Shown here: positions 20,383 through 30,620 of the stretch, in pieces
How positions within the stretch are numbered: position 1 is the stretch's first letter
How the letters are laid out: the number at the start of each line of letters is the position of its first letter
DNA from: Nitzschia sp. DOCU1
Lineage: Eukaryota > Bacillariophyta > Bacillariophyceae > Bacillariales > Bacillariaceae
NCBI GenBank assembly: GCA_951394045.1
Contig: OX595985.1
Span: forward strand, 5,456,001-5,520,000
DNA length: 64,000 nt
Direction of reading: 5' to 3'
Position numbers and translations under genes: made by a program
Notes under the pieces: generated by a model
What the model was told of the DNA's origin: nothing
The model's input: the letters and a program-made list of their open reading frames with translations, nothing else
The model's database searches: none

Positions 20383-20865
20383 GGAAACTCTACGGAGGAA
20401 AAGAAAGAAGATTCTCCGGCGACACGTGGCGAAACTCGGCGAAACTTGGCGATGTTGGCGACACTCGGGCGACACTCCTTTGTCGCCTGGGCGATATGCC
20501 GGCGATGCTTGGCGATTTCCGGAGACAGTCGGGGAAACATGGAGAAATTTTTTCGCCGGATGACGCCCGAGTGTCGCCTTAGAGTCATTCGATAAGTAAG
20601 GGGTGATCCGGCGATGATTCATCGGACGACGGACGTGTCCTCTGACTTATTCAAGCACATACAAAGAAGTTGAAAGAACTTAAGTAAACGATATCGATAT
20701 AAAAAGAAATTAACCAACCAAAACTGCTTTTGTATCCGTTGGGGTACTCGAAAATTCGGATGGCGCGCCTTCCCGCGCCATTGCTCCTTGGCGTAACCCC
20801 GAGGAAGTCTGTCCATCGCCATGTATCGCCAAAATTGGCATCGTGCGATATTTTCGTTGGTGTCC
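20383..20865 (-). repeat. Right arm of Y2
   Basis: From GGAAACTCTACGGAGG through GGCGA hexamers and a unique part to GGTGTCC, next to the CAG duplication. Pairs with 10973-11250. Confidence 0.75.
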
Positions 20866-20868
20866 CAG

Positions 20869-21138
20869 GGGCAAGTGGATCCGTGGTGTCCGCTTGGGTG
20901 TGGAAGTAGCGCATGACTTCGTCAGAGCGCCAGCGGCCTACTAGTTTGATCAAGGTGACGTCGACTTGAGCGTTTAGTAGGGCGGTGGCAGCAGTAGCGC
21001 GGATGGCGCCAATGGAGACGTCCACGTCGAGGTTGCGGGCCTGCGCGTAAATGCGGAGCAGGGCGGTCATTTGTGCGTCGGTGATCGAGCGGGCCCGGCC
21101 CGAGGGATCAAAGAAAGCCGATGCAACGGGGTGTCGGC
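20869..21138 (-). pseudogene. Tyrosine recombinase, C-terminal catalytic piece
   Basis: Continuation of the recombinase begun at 28599, displaced by the Copia insert. It holds the second Arg box (VDVSIGAIRATAATALLNAQ) and the box with the Tyr nucleophile (LIKLVGRWRSDEVMRYFHTQ). The join to 27832 needs one base less in an A-run, so the gene has a frame break next to the Copia site. Its last seven codons are at 10947-10969. Confidence 0.75.
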
Positions 21139-21144
21139 CTCCGC
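21139..21144. other. Target duplication of Copia 1 (left)
   Basis: CTCCGC, repeated at 27826-27831 directly after the 3' LTR. Both LTR ends are followed by C, so a 5-bp TCCGC with LTRs ending AACAC is equally possible. Confidence 0.85.
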
Positions 21145-21458
21145 TGTTCGATTACGGCGATTCGAATGGATGGTTTGAAGGCCATTCGTACGAGTCGACT
21201 AGTGACTCGAATCGACTGAGACTCACGACTCAGTACTACTCGCAGAACGACTAGGATCCGGAAGAGAGCTAGTCTTGCGGAAGCGACAAGATCGTAAAGA
21301 CTTCCGTCAAGACTCAGACTAGCTTCCGCACGATCAAGAAATGCACGATCGAAAGATCGCAAGATTAGAAAATAGATGCTCAAACGAGCTCATAATACTA
21401 AGAACCAAACGTTCTAAAAGCAAGCCCATAACCTGTTTACGAACCGGTTATTTTAACA
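21145..21458 (+). repeat. 5' LTR of Copia 1
   Basis: TGTTCGATTACGG...TTATTTTAACA, 314 bp. Rich in short palindromic GACTCG/CGAGTC and AAGATCGTAA/CGATC motifs. Serves as promoter. Confidence 0.95.
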
Positions 21459-21497
21459 CGCTTCCTCTGCGCTAACGCAAATAAATCAACATCCACC

Positions 21498-23056
21498 ATG
21501 GCCAGTCGCTCAAGCAACCGCCAGGCTCAAAGGCGAGGGCGAGTCGCAGCTCAAGGACAAGGAGCCCCCGCTCCAGCTGACCCACCACCACCGCCGCCCG
21601 CGGTGAGACGTGGAGGAGTCGAAGAATCCAAGGAGTCGGAGGAGCCAAACGAGTCGGAAGAGACGAAGCAATCCGAGGAGTCGGACGTCGAAAACCCTCT
21701 CGACGAGGAAGTCATCGATGCGTGGGCTGGATTCAGCCTTACGCCGGGAACCTACCAACCGGCTAGATTGCTCGACAACATCAAGAAGGAGGATTACTAC
21801 CACTACAGGGAGGCAACGAAGAAACTACAAGAGGAACTCTACGATGCAAGCCCGGAGGGATTCCAGCAGTTTATGAAGTCGCTGGGTGAGCGAGCGAACG
21901 AGTACGGTTGGGATCGCAACGATGGAATACTATGGATGAGACCTGGGTTGAACCAAAACCCCCTCAACATCCTCAAGGATTATGGTCAAATCACGTTGGA
22001 TCGAGTGAGGGACGTCGCCGAACTCTTTGTGACCACGAAGACACGCAAGGCACAGGACGACAGAATGCTCTATGAGTGCATCAGTAAGTCGCTGAGCATA
22101 AGCGCGAAGGCGAAGGTAAATCAGTACCAGGACCTCTATATGTTCCAGAGGATCGAAGATGGGGCCCTTCTCCCGTCAGGAATTGTGTTCCTCAAGATAC
22201 TTATCAGAGAATCATACTTGGACTCAAACGCCACCACCGGTATGATCCGAACCAAGCTCTCGAACCTCGACGATTATATCACTCAAGTTGGAAACGACAT
22301 CCTCAAGTTCAACGCATATGTCCAGACGATGGTCGAGGGACTGAACGCACGTGGCGAGACGTCCAGTGACCTCTTATCTCATTTATTTAAGGGATATTCG
22401 GCGTGCTCGGACAGTGAGTTCGTTCGCTACATCGGCGACAAGCAAAGTGACTGGGAAGAAGGGAAGCCTATGACCCCGAACTCTTAATGGACCTCGCAGC
22501 CACGAGGTACAAGATATGAAAAGATAAGGAAATCTGGGAAGCCCCGAACCCTGAGGTTGAACAAATCATGGCCATGCAGGCCAAACTGAGCAAGATGCTT
22601 AAGAAGAACCGCGAAGGCGGGAACAGAAAGCCGAAGGCGAAGGAATCCCCGAATCCCATACTTAAGAAGAATGGGAAGTACTCCTTGAAGACAGATAAGC
22701 GCCCTAAGTGGCTCGCTGACAATGAAGAACCCAAGAAGGACGAACTCAAGAAAGCTAAGCAGCACAATGGGAAGGATTGGTACTGGTGCGGCGTAACTAC
22801 TGGCAGCAAATGCGATGGCCGCTGGCGCTGCCACAAGCCCTCCGAATGCAAAGGTACTGCTAAGGACAAGAAGAGGTCCTCCAAGGGTGGTGATGCCGAC
22901 GGCAACAAACCGACCAAGAAGACCAAGATCAATCCGAAAGCTATCACCATCAACGAGGCAAGAGCCAGGTTGCAAGGAAGCTACAAGGACGATGGTTACG
23001 ATACAAGCGACTACGACTACGACGACGATGAAATGTCCGAGTCTGCTGATGTCTGA
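21498..23056 (+). CDS. Copia 1 Gag (frame-broken)
   Basis: ATG at 21498 in a good context (CCACCATGG). The first 329 codons are a Pro/Ser/Glu-rich N-terminus and a helical capsid-like region. The frame then shifts near 22480: the next frame continues LMDLAATRYKI, meets one TGA at about 22517, and goes on as a Lys-rich nucleocapsid with WYWCGVTTGSKCDGRWRCHKPSEC, a Cys/His cluster like that of diatom Copia Gag. An acidic tail ends at 23056. One shift and one stop keep this copy from making full-length Gag unless recoding occurs. Confidence 0.75.
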
Positions 23057-23092
23057 TGGGGACGGGTTGGGCTCTCTGATGCATGGAACTAT

Positions 23093-26000
23093 ATGAAGGT
23101 ACACGTAATGTATTTAACACGGATTATTCTGTGTATACTCGTGACCTTATTTGTTATCATGTTGGGCCTAACTCCGACGACGCAAGACGCGACGGCAAGC
23201 CCAAGGCATGGGTATGCGCATACCTATGTACCGAAGGCACAAAGGTGGAATCGCCTACGGGCGATAAAAGTGTTACTTATAGCTATGCTCACCCAGTGGG
23301 GTCAGCGATGGACTCCATGGGAGACGACATGGCATGAGTACAAGGCAAGATGTGCCAGGAGGAGGTGGCATCAACATGCGATCAAGGTGGCTACCTTACT
23401 AAGGGAAGAGCAGCCGACGACGAATAGCAAGACGCAATGGTGGTGCCGACCACCTCCATGGCATGGATCAAGACAACTACATGTCGAACAAGTTCTCTCT
23501 AACACCAGGACGAATTCTGAGGGAGAAAGGATTCGAGTGAACGTGACGCATTTCGACACCGACGCTGAGTCGAGATCGATAGGAATCGACAATCGATGTA
23601 GTGCGTGCATATCGCACGACATAAACGACTTCGATGGACCACTTCGAAAGGTCAACCGAGTGATCAAAGGATTCGGAGGACAAAGTACCTATGAGGTGTA
23701 CCAAGGAACAATAGTCTGGCATTGGTACGATAACCACGGACAAATTCACAAATTCCGGATTCCGAATTCCTACTATGTACCGAAAGGACACGTTCGACTA
23801 CTCAGTCCTCAACACTGGGCACGGACGCAACTGGGTTCCAAGATCAAGCATGCGGCGGGTACAGGCGAGACTACTACGGCGACCAAATCTACTCTCTTTT
23901 GGAACAATGGCGCAAACCAACTTGACGTCATGATCAGCGAGAGAGATAACTGTGCCACCTTCTATTTGGCACCAGGTTTCAATAAGTTCGCAATATTCTG
24001 CCAAGAATGCAGAATTGATTACAACGAATCGATTGAGTCCCCAATCCACGCATGCGACACTCAAGTCGTGAGTGACGACGAAGATGACGACATTGACGTC
24101 ACCGAATCCCCAGACCGGACGACGGTCAGGCGCAAACCGACCCTTTGGTCACGACTAACTGGATTACCAATTGGACGGCGACGCGCTCAGGAGGAGGCAC
24201 GGGACGACGCCGAAGCCCCTACTACAACTATTTTCAATTTGAATGGACCTACGCGATCTGATACCAAACCACCAGTGGTAATCGAGGAGGAGGAGGATCG
24301 GCAGCCTACAACAGCGGCCTCTGAGTTACTACGATACCACCACCGTTTTGGCCACGTCAGCTTCGCGAAACTTCAGAACATGGCTAAGCAAAATATCATC
24401 CCAAGACGACTAGCTGAATGCCAAGTACCAGCATGCAGTGCGTGTCTATTCGCCAAAGCTACAAGACGACAGTGGCGCTCGAAGCGACGGCGAGATTGGA
24501 CTTCTACGAATAACGCGACTGCACCAGGACAAGTCATATCAGTCGACCAACTTGTCTCGCCGACACCGGGACTCGTTGCGCAAATGACTGGAAGACTGAC
24601 AACGAAGCGATACCGTTACGCAACGGTTTATGTCGACCAATACTCAGGACTGTCGTACGTTTACTTACAGAAGACGGCCGACGCGGATGAAACAATAGCC
24701 GGTAAGAAGGCGTTTGAAGCATATGCAAGCCAATTTGGAGTGAAGGTGTTGGCATACCACGCGGACAACGGAATCTTCCGAGCCAATAAGTGGGTAGACG
24801 AATGCCGAGCGAATCGGCAGACGCTCACCTTTGCGGGAGTCAACGCACACCATTCGAACGGACTGGCGGAAAGACGCATACGGTCGCTGCAAGACCTAAC
24901 GAGGTCGCAGCTCATACACATGGACAGACGATGGAGAATGCAGTCAACAGTGAATCTATGGCCCTACGCGTTACGAATGTCCTGCGAAGCCATTAATGAG
25001 ACGCCCAACTTAAAGCAAAAAGACGGGCTATCCCCACTGCAATTATTCTCAGGGTCATTGGTCCAGACCAACACTAAACACTGGATGCCATTCGGATGTC
25101 CGTTATATGTGTTGGAGAACGCTCTCCAGACAGGAAGAGGAATACACCATAAGTGGGAGTACCGATCGAAGGTAGGAATATACCTCGGTAGGTCACCAAA
25201 CCATGGAAGGAATGTGGCATTGGTACTGGATCGAATGACTGGACTAGTATCGCCGCAATTCCACGTGGCATTCGACCCAAGCTTTCGAACAGTAAGGGAA
25301 GACGAGTTCCACACCACCTGGCAACAGAAGGCCGGTTTCCTTGCAACGAAGAAGACGGCGCCATCGACAAAGAAGAAGCGCCCTTCATCAGAGTCTATAT
25401 TCAGGAGAAACGAGGAACTACAAGAGCCAGAGGGAGCCCTAGCTAAGGAAACCTCTACTACCTCGAGGCCAGCTAAGAGGCGTAAGACGTCGGATCCAGC
25501 TAGTGAAGCTGAAGTCCCTGCCACGAACGAAGAGGCAGGGAATACTCGAGTACATGCCAATGATAGTCACTTGGCGACACAAGAAGACTCTACAAGACCA
25601 GATCAGTCTGGCCGTCAGCAGGAACGAACAACGACGGACACCGAACCGAACGCGACGTCGGACAACGGACAACCAGCGGACGAATCCCGAGCCGACGGGA
25701 CCCAGCAGACTACTCCGACGCAGATCATCGAAGCGATGATGGCTGAACTATCCAGAGCCACTGCAGGGGATATAGAAGGCGAAATATTTGTTCTACAGGC
25801 GATGTTTCCCAACTACGCGGGATCGCCGGAACTAGACCCACTCCAAGTTTTCAAGGCGACGGCAGATCCGGATACCATGTACCACCACCAGGCGATGAAG
25901 GAACCGGATGCGGCGCAATTCAAGAAAGCGATGCAGAAGGAATGGGACGATCAACTACAGAATGGAAACTTCACGGTCGTTCATCGATCGGAAGTTCGAG

Positions 26001-27586
26001 AGGGAGTACCAGTACTTCCTGCCGTGTGGCAAATGAAGCGCAAGCGTGACATTCGAACGAGACAAATCAAGAAATACAAGGCACGACTCAACATCGATGG
26101 GTCACGGATGAAGTACGGACAGCATTATGACCAAACATATGCCCCTGTTGCGAGCTGGAATTCCATTAGGACCTTATTGATACTTTCTGCGCTCCACAAT
26201 TGGCACACGCGGCAGATCGACTACGTACTAGCGTTTCCCCAAGCGCCCGTCGAGAGGGAGATCTACATGGAGATACCACGAGGATTTAGTATTCGAGAAG
26301 GGAACACCAAGGACTATGTATTGCGACTACATAGAAACGTCTATGGCCAAAAGCAATCAAGTCGTGTTTGGTATAAGTACCTTTCGGACATTCTCATCAA
26401 CAAGGTGGGATTCAAACGATCCGAAGTCGACGAGTGCGTGTTCTATCGCGGCAACGTGATGTACGTACTTTACACCGACGATTCGATCCTCGCTGGACCC
26501 GACCTAGACGAGGTGAACAAGGCGATAGAAGACATCAAGCGCGCCAAACTCAACATCACAATCGAAGGCGATATCCAAGACTTTCTAGGCGTCAACATCG
26601 ACAGGAAACCAGATGGATCGATTCATTTGACTCAACCTCATTTAATCGATCAAATCATTCAGGACCTCAAGATGCCGGAGAACACGGGTTCGCGAACAAC
26701 ACCAGCTGCATCATCAAAGTTATTGTCGAGACATTCCAAATCGGATGACTTTGACAACTCGTTCAATTATCGATCGGTCATCGGTAAGTTGAATTATCTC
26801 GAAAAGGGTTCTCGACCAGACATTGCGTACATAACACATCAATGCGCGAGATTCTCCACCTGCCCTAAGAAGGAGCATGGAGAAGCGATACGCTGGGTTG
26901 CACGTTATCTGAAAGGAACAAGGGATAAAGGAACGATTCTGAAACCAACGGCAGAACGCGGGTTGGAAGTCTTTGTCGACGCAGATTTTGCAGGCAACTG
27001 GGACCAAGAGGAAACAGATGACCGAGATACGGCACGATCCAGACATGGATACCTAATCATGTATGCCGGATGTCCAATCCTCTGGAAATCGCAACTTCAA
27101 ACAGAAGTGGCACTATCAAGCACGGAAAGTGAATACACGGGCATTTCCTACGCGCTACGAGACGCAATTCCAATCATCAGCCTATTTAAGGAAATGCTAA
27201 GCGAAGGCATACCAATCGACGCGACGGCAGCAAGGGTACATTGCAGGGTATTCGAGGACAATACAGGAGCATTGGAGATTGCGAAGGTAGCAAAGTTCCG
27301 ACCAAGAACGAAGCACCTTAATTGCAGGCTACACCACTTCAGATCATACGTCGACAATGGCGAGATCTCAATCCACAAGATTGATACCTTGGAGCAACCA
27401 GCAGACCTATTGACAAAGCCGCTAAACGAAGACGCCGTCGCAAAGTTCCGAAGCAAAGATGATAATGGGATGGTAGGAGGCGACTCGACTCATGGCAATC
27501 AAAAGAGGGAGTGTTCGATTACGGCGATTCGAATGGATGGTTTGAAGGCCATTCGTACGAGTCGACTAGTGACTCGAATCGACTGA
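23093..27586 (+). CDS. Copia 1 Pol polyprotein
   Basis: Open for 1,497 codons. Approximate order: protease around residue 163 (IGIDNRCSACIS, a divergent active site); zinc-binding GAG-pre-integrase at ~413 (RYHHRFGH then CQVPACSAC); integrase core with Asp ~481 (VISVDQL), Asp ~555 (YHADNG) and Glu ~591 (GLAERR); RT with YTDD at ~1126 instead of YVDD, as in diatom CoDi elements; RNase H with FVDADFAG ~1293 and SSTESEY ~1342. The frame ends inside the 3' LTR. The first ~100 residues look unlike protease and may be leader. Pol itself shows no break. Confidence 0.93.
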   Translation: MKVHVMYLTRIILCILVTLFVIMLGLTPTTQDATASPRHGYAHTYVPKAQRWNRLRAIKVLLIAMLTQWGQRWTPWETTWHEYKARCARRRWHQHAIKVATLLREEQPTTNSKTQWWCRPPPWHGSRQLHVEQVLSNTRTNSEGERIRVNVTHFDTDAESRSIGIDNRCSACISHDINDFDGPLRKVNRVIKGFGGQSTYEVYQGTIVWHWYDNHGQIHKFRIPNSYYVPKGHVRLLSPQHWARTQLGSKIKHAAGTGETTTATKSTLFWNNGANQLDVMISERDNCATFYLAPGFNKFAIFCQECRIDYNESIESPIHACDTQVVSDDEDDDIDVTESPDRTTVRRKPTLWSRLTGLPIGRRRAQEEARDDAEAPTTTIFNLNGPTRSDTKPPVVIEEEEDRQPTTAASELLRYHHRFGHVSFAKLQNMAKQNIIPRRLAECQVPACSACLFAKATRRQWRSKRRRDWTSTNNATAPGQVISVDQLVSPTPGLVAQMTGRLTTKRYRYATVYVDQYSGLSYVYLQKTADADETIAGKKAFEAYASQFGVKVLAYHADNGIFRANKWVDECRANRQTLTFAGVNAHHSNGLAERRIRSLQDLTRSQLIHMDRRWRMQSTVNLWPYALRMSCEAINETPNLKQKDGLSPLQLFSGSLVQTNTKHWMPFGCPLYVLENALQTGRGIHHKWEYRSKVGIYLGRSPNHGRNVALVLDRMTGLVSPQFHVAFDPSFRTVREDEFHTTWQQKAGFLATKKTAPSTKKKRPSSESIFRRNEELQEPEGALAKETSTTSRPAKRRKTSDPASEAEVPATNEEAGNTRVHANDSHLATQEDSTRPDQSGRQQERTTTDTEPNATSDNGQPADESRADGTQQTTPTQIIEAMMAELSRATAGDIEGEIFVLQAMFPNYAGSPELDPLQVFKATADPDTMYHHQAMKEPDAAQFKKAMQKEWDDQLQNGNFTVVHRSEVREGVPVLPAVWQMKRKRDIRTRQIKKYKARLNIDGSRMKYGQHYDQTYAPVASWNSIRTLLILSALHNWHTRQIDYVLAFPQAPVEREIYMEIPRGFSIREGNTKDYVLRLHRNVYGQKQSSRVWYKYLSDILINKVGFKRSEVDECVFYRGNVMYVLYTDDSILAGPDLDEVNKAIEDIKRAKLNITIEGDIQDFLGVNIDRKPDGSIHLTQPHLIDQIIQDLKMPENTGSRTTPAASSKLLSRHSKSDDFDNSFNYRSVIGKLNYLEKGSRPDIAYITHQCARFSTCPKKEHGEAIRWVARYLKGTRDKGTILKPTAERGLEVFVDADFAGNWDQEETDDRDTARSRHGYLIMYAGCPILWKSQLQTEVALSSTESEYTGISYALRDAIPIISLFKEMLSEGIPIDATAARVHCRVFEDNTGALEIAKVAKFRPRTKHLNCRLHHFRSYVDNGEISIHKIDTLEQPADLLTKPLNEDAVAKFRSKDDNGMVGGDSTHGNQKRECSITAIRMDGLKAIRTSRLVTRID

Positions 27587-27825
27587 GACTCACGACTCAG
27601 TACTACTCGCAGAACGACTAGGATCCGGAAGAGAGCTAGTCTTGCGGAAGCGACAAGATCGTAAAGACTTCCGTCAAGACTCAGACTAGCTTCCGCACGA
27701 TCAAGAAATGCACGATCGAAAGATCGCAAGATTAGAAAATAGATGCTCAAACGAGCTCATAATACTAAGAACCAAACGTTCTAAAAGCAAGCCCATAACC
27801 TGTTTACGAACCGGTTATTTTAACA
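27512..27825 (+). repeat. 3' LTR of Copia 1
   Basis: Same 314 bp as the 5' LTR; followed by CTCCGC (27826-27831). Confidence 0.95.
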
Positions 27826-27831
27826 CTCCGC

Positions 27832-28599
27832 ATTTTTGGATCTCAAATGTTGCACTCTTCGAATCAGGGCTTGGACTGGGCAACGTTTGGGGTCAGTTGT
27901 TGTGGACGCCCAGATGTCCTCTCCCATTACTCCGTTCTTTTGGAGTTCGAAGTGAAGGTTGGCCTTTTCGGCGTGTGGGAGTTCGTCCAGAGGAATGGTG
28001 GTTGCAGGCTTCGTTCTTCCGCCTGGAGTTTTGAATGCGACGTCGCGGAGGCGAAATGGTCGTTGATCCTTGTGGGTCGTCCGAAGGTACTCGCTGGGCC
28101 GAAGCAGCCAGTGGATGCCGATCCACAGAAGGTCGGAGCCCACTTGGTGGTGCAGTCGCTGGGAGGCCCAGGCGGCGTCCGTGAGGTCGTCAAGGACGAC
28201 TCTTGGAACTGGCTTTTTTCGTCGCGATGGTGGGTCCAGTTTTTTCCAGGAGGCGAGTTGTTGGGTGATTCGGTGGTCGATGCGGCCCGCAGTGTTTTTC
28301 CTTGGGTCCGGGGACCCCAGTGTGGCCATCGTCTGTGCCACCTGACGTAGGGCATCTTCCGCTGTTCGAGCGCGGACCGGCTGCCCAGAGGGTGCAGCTC
28401 TACCGTCTCGGAAGCGGCGCATGAAGATTTGGAGAATTGGGACCGGGTCCTTTCTGTCGGCCAGCATGTGGTCGAGGCCGTGCCGGTCACAAAATTCGGT
28501 CCATTGTTCCCAGTGGGTCCGCTGCGCCTGGGAACGTCTAGTAGTGACGCCTCGTTGTACCTCTTCTGCAACAAGGCGGATATCAGCCTCGAGTTCCAT
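27832..28599 (-). pseudogene. Tyrosine recombinase, N-terminal and first catalytic part
   Basis: ATG at 28599. A SAM-like helical N-domain (RRSQAQRTHWEQWTEFCDRHGL) leads to the catalytic domain with the first Arg in GIHWLLRPSEYLRTT. In PAT/Ngaro/DIRS elements this enzyme joins the reverse-transcribed circle to the genome with no target duplication. The gene is cut here by Copia 1; the rest is at 20869-21138. Its start overlaps the end of the RT frame. Confidence 0.8.
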
Positions 28600-30473
28600 T
28601 CGTTCGGGACCGGGCAAAGTTTCCAGGAGGTCGCCTGGGGGTAGGTAGAATTAAAATAGGTTAGTAGTGTATCGTCACTGTACTCCCATAGGCGGCTGGC
28701 ATCGTCTGCCATGCGATTATCGTCTCCAGCGATGTGGTTCCACGTGAAGACGGCTCGGTGTTGTCGTAACAAATAGGCGGCTGGTTTTGTAGTCGTGGTT
28801 GACCCCTTTACCCTCCAGACCACTGCATTAGTGTTGTCCGCCAGGCTGTGTAGCGTCTCGCCATAGATGTCGCTTTCTTGCGCACGAACGGCTTGGTGTG
28901 CGATCGTGGCGGCGGTTTCGAGGTCTGATATGGAGATTGTACCTCGGGGGTTTTTGCTAGATACCAAACGTTTTTGGACCGCGATTGGGAAAGGTTGTCT
29001 CCACAAGAGGGCCCTTCCGTCGGCGGTAAACCATACGCCACCCATGCCTGTCTTTGCGGCGTCGCTAGCGCCGATGTCCTTGGGTATTCCAGGGACTAAT
29101 TCTTCGAGTAACATAGGCTCGGGATCGACGAGAAGGTCTCGAAAGGTTTGGAGTTGTTCCTTGACCGACTCCGTTACTCGGACGCGGGCATCGTCGCCGT
29201 GGTGCCGCGCTGCTCTTAGAAGTGAAAATTGTCCGAGTGCCCCGGGCATGCCTGGGACCAAGCTCTGGAGTTGGCCAGTAAGGCTATCCCATTTTTGGTG
29301 ACTGACTCGCTTGGATGAGATGGCTTCGTCGATGGCGGCGAGTGCCTTCTCTCGTCGGTGCTGGGCCTTTTGCAAGGTCTTGGACTTTGTCCCAAAATCC
29401 CACCCCAAAAATCGCTTCTTTGTTTGCGTCGCCGCATCCCCCTTGTCTAGTTTGCTCTGGGAGATAGGCTCCTTTCGAAAGGGAGGGTCCCGATCGTCGT
29501 TCGGCCTAAATATTTTATCGATACAATGTAATACCGTGCGGCGTTGATTTTGGATTGGGTTGCTGGGGTGGTCCTGGCCTACGCCGCAAAAATCGTCCAC
29601 GAAAACGTCCACTGTAGCTAGCGGCCTCTTTCGAAGCAGAGGTCGGTGCGACCTCGAGACCTTCCGTTGTGGGTAATCGTCTTCTCCGAGCTCGTCATTC
29701 GTTTGAAAGTCCTCCTTTCCCGCTTGGTCCTCCAATGGGTGTGGTGGGTAGCGTTTCCCGTTTCGTAATTCGGAATATGCCAGATCGCAGGCTGTTTCCG
29801 TGAAAGCGCTGAACCAAGGCGGCGATTCGGTCCATCCCATCGGTAGTGTTAGGGGAAACGCGACCATCGGCTCATCTCCAATTACGCCGGGGGGCAATAA
29901 CACTCCCAATTTGATAGAGCCGGTGTTAGCCACCGGTATACGGTAGAAACCATCCGATATGTCGATTTTGTAGCCAAACACTGGGCCAAAGACCGGGTCG
30001 GCGAACGCGACGTGATCGGTGAGGCACTCTTGTGCCTTGCCAAATTGCATCGCCTCTTGTGGCGACTGCTTCAGGGTCTCGTCGTTGAGACCGTAGTAAC
30101 TGTAGTCTACTATGATGCGGGGTCTGCGCTCTCGTTGCGGTACGACTCCAAGCGGTGATAACCGTAGACCCGGTTTGTTCTTGACCAACCTATACGGTAG
30201 AATCATCCAGAAACCTTTTTTGCAGAAGTCTGTGAATTCTTCCCGCAAGAAGTCGGTGTGATCTAGTGCGGACCGATGTGGCCCCCGTAGTAAGCGGGAG
30301 TCCAGTGTGTCGAGACTCCACGGTGCCGTCCGTACTGTGACGGGTACGCCGTTTCGTCGGATTCTTTCGAGCAGCGGTGCTGCCGGGTGGGGGAGCGTCT
30401 TGACCGTACATTGAATGTCCGACCGACCGCGCATTTCGTTGCATGCCCGATGCCAGCCATGTTCGGTATACAA
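28560..30473 (-). CDS. DIRS-like reverse transcriptase-RNase H
   Basis: Frame with no ATG at its start, so probably made by frameshift or as part of a polyprotein. RT motifs: RPRIIVDYSYYGLN, VFGYKIDISDGFYRIPV (first catalytic Asp), PMGWTESPPWFSAF, VDVFVDDFCG (FVDD box). RNase H follows: DIGASDAAKTGMGGVWF, ISDLETAATIAHQAV, SLADNTNAVVW and DDNRMADDASRLW. The frame stays open to 27927, but past ~28560 the recombinase frame is the protein-like one. The RT core looks complete. Confidence 0.85.
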
Positions 30474-30620
30474 TAGTGTAGCCCGATCAACATACTCACC
30501 TAGTTCATTTACATAGCTACTAATGATAGCTGTGTTCGTGGAGTTAGCGCTTGTATGTTGATTGGGCGGTCTGCAAGCGGCGGTACCTACCAGCGTAGGT
30601 GCTACCGTTCGACCGCTCTC

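Larger units (their letters stand above)
10973..20865. mobile_element. PIF/Harbinger-like autonomous element (Y2)
   Basis: Ends GGACACCAACG... in inverted orientation, flanked by CAG (10970-10972 and 20866-20868). Removing it restores the recombinase gene it interrupts. The arms at 10973 and 20865 share variants (GCAGTTTTGGTTGGTTAATT, TATCGATATCG) absent from Y1, confirming that they pair. It encodes a DDE transposase (18582-19463) and four other ORFs. An extra pair of inner GGCGA-rich repeats (14437-16797 and 20383-20440) brackets the transposase module, so the body may itself be composite: perhaps one Harbinger element inside the arm of another. A 2,020-bp TIR element is inserted at TAA (14723-14725). 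Confidence 0.75.
21145..27825 (+). mobile_element. Copia 1, CoDi-like LTR retrotransposon
   Basis: 6,681 bp with two 314-bp LTRs that I read as identical, a Gag region, and one long pol frame in Copia order (protease, integrase, RT, RNase H). Inserted into the recombinase gene of the DIRS-like element. Identical LTRs imply a very recent insertion, yet Gag has a frame break and a stop, so this copy may have been mobilised by a relative. Confidence 0.95.
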
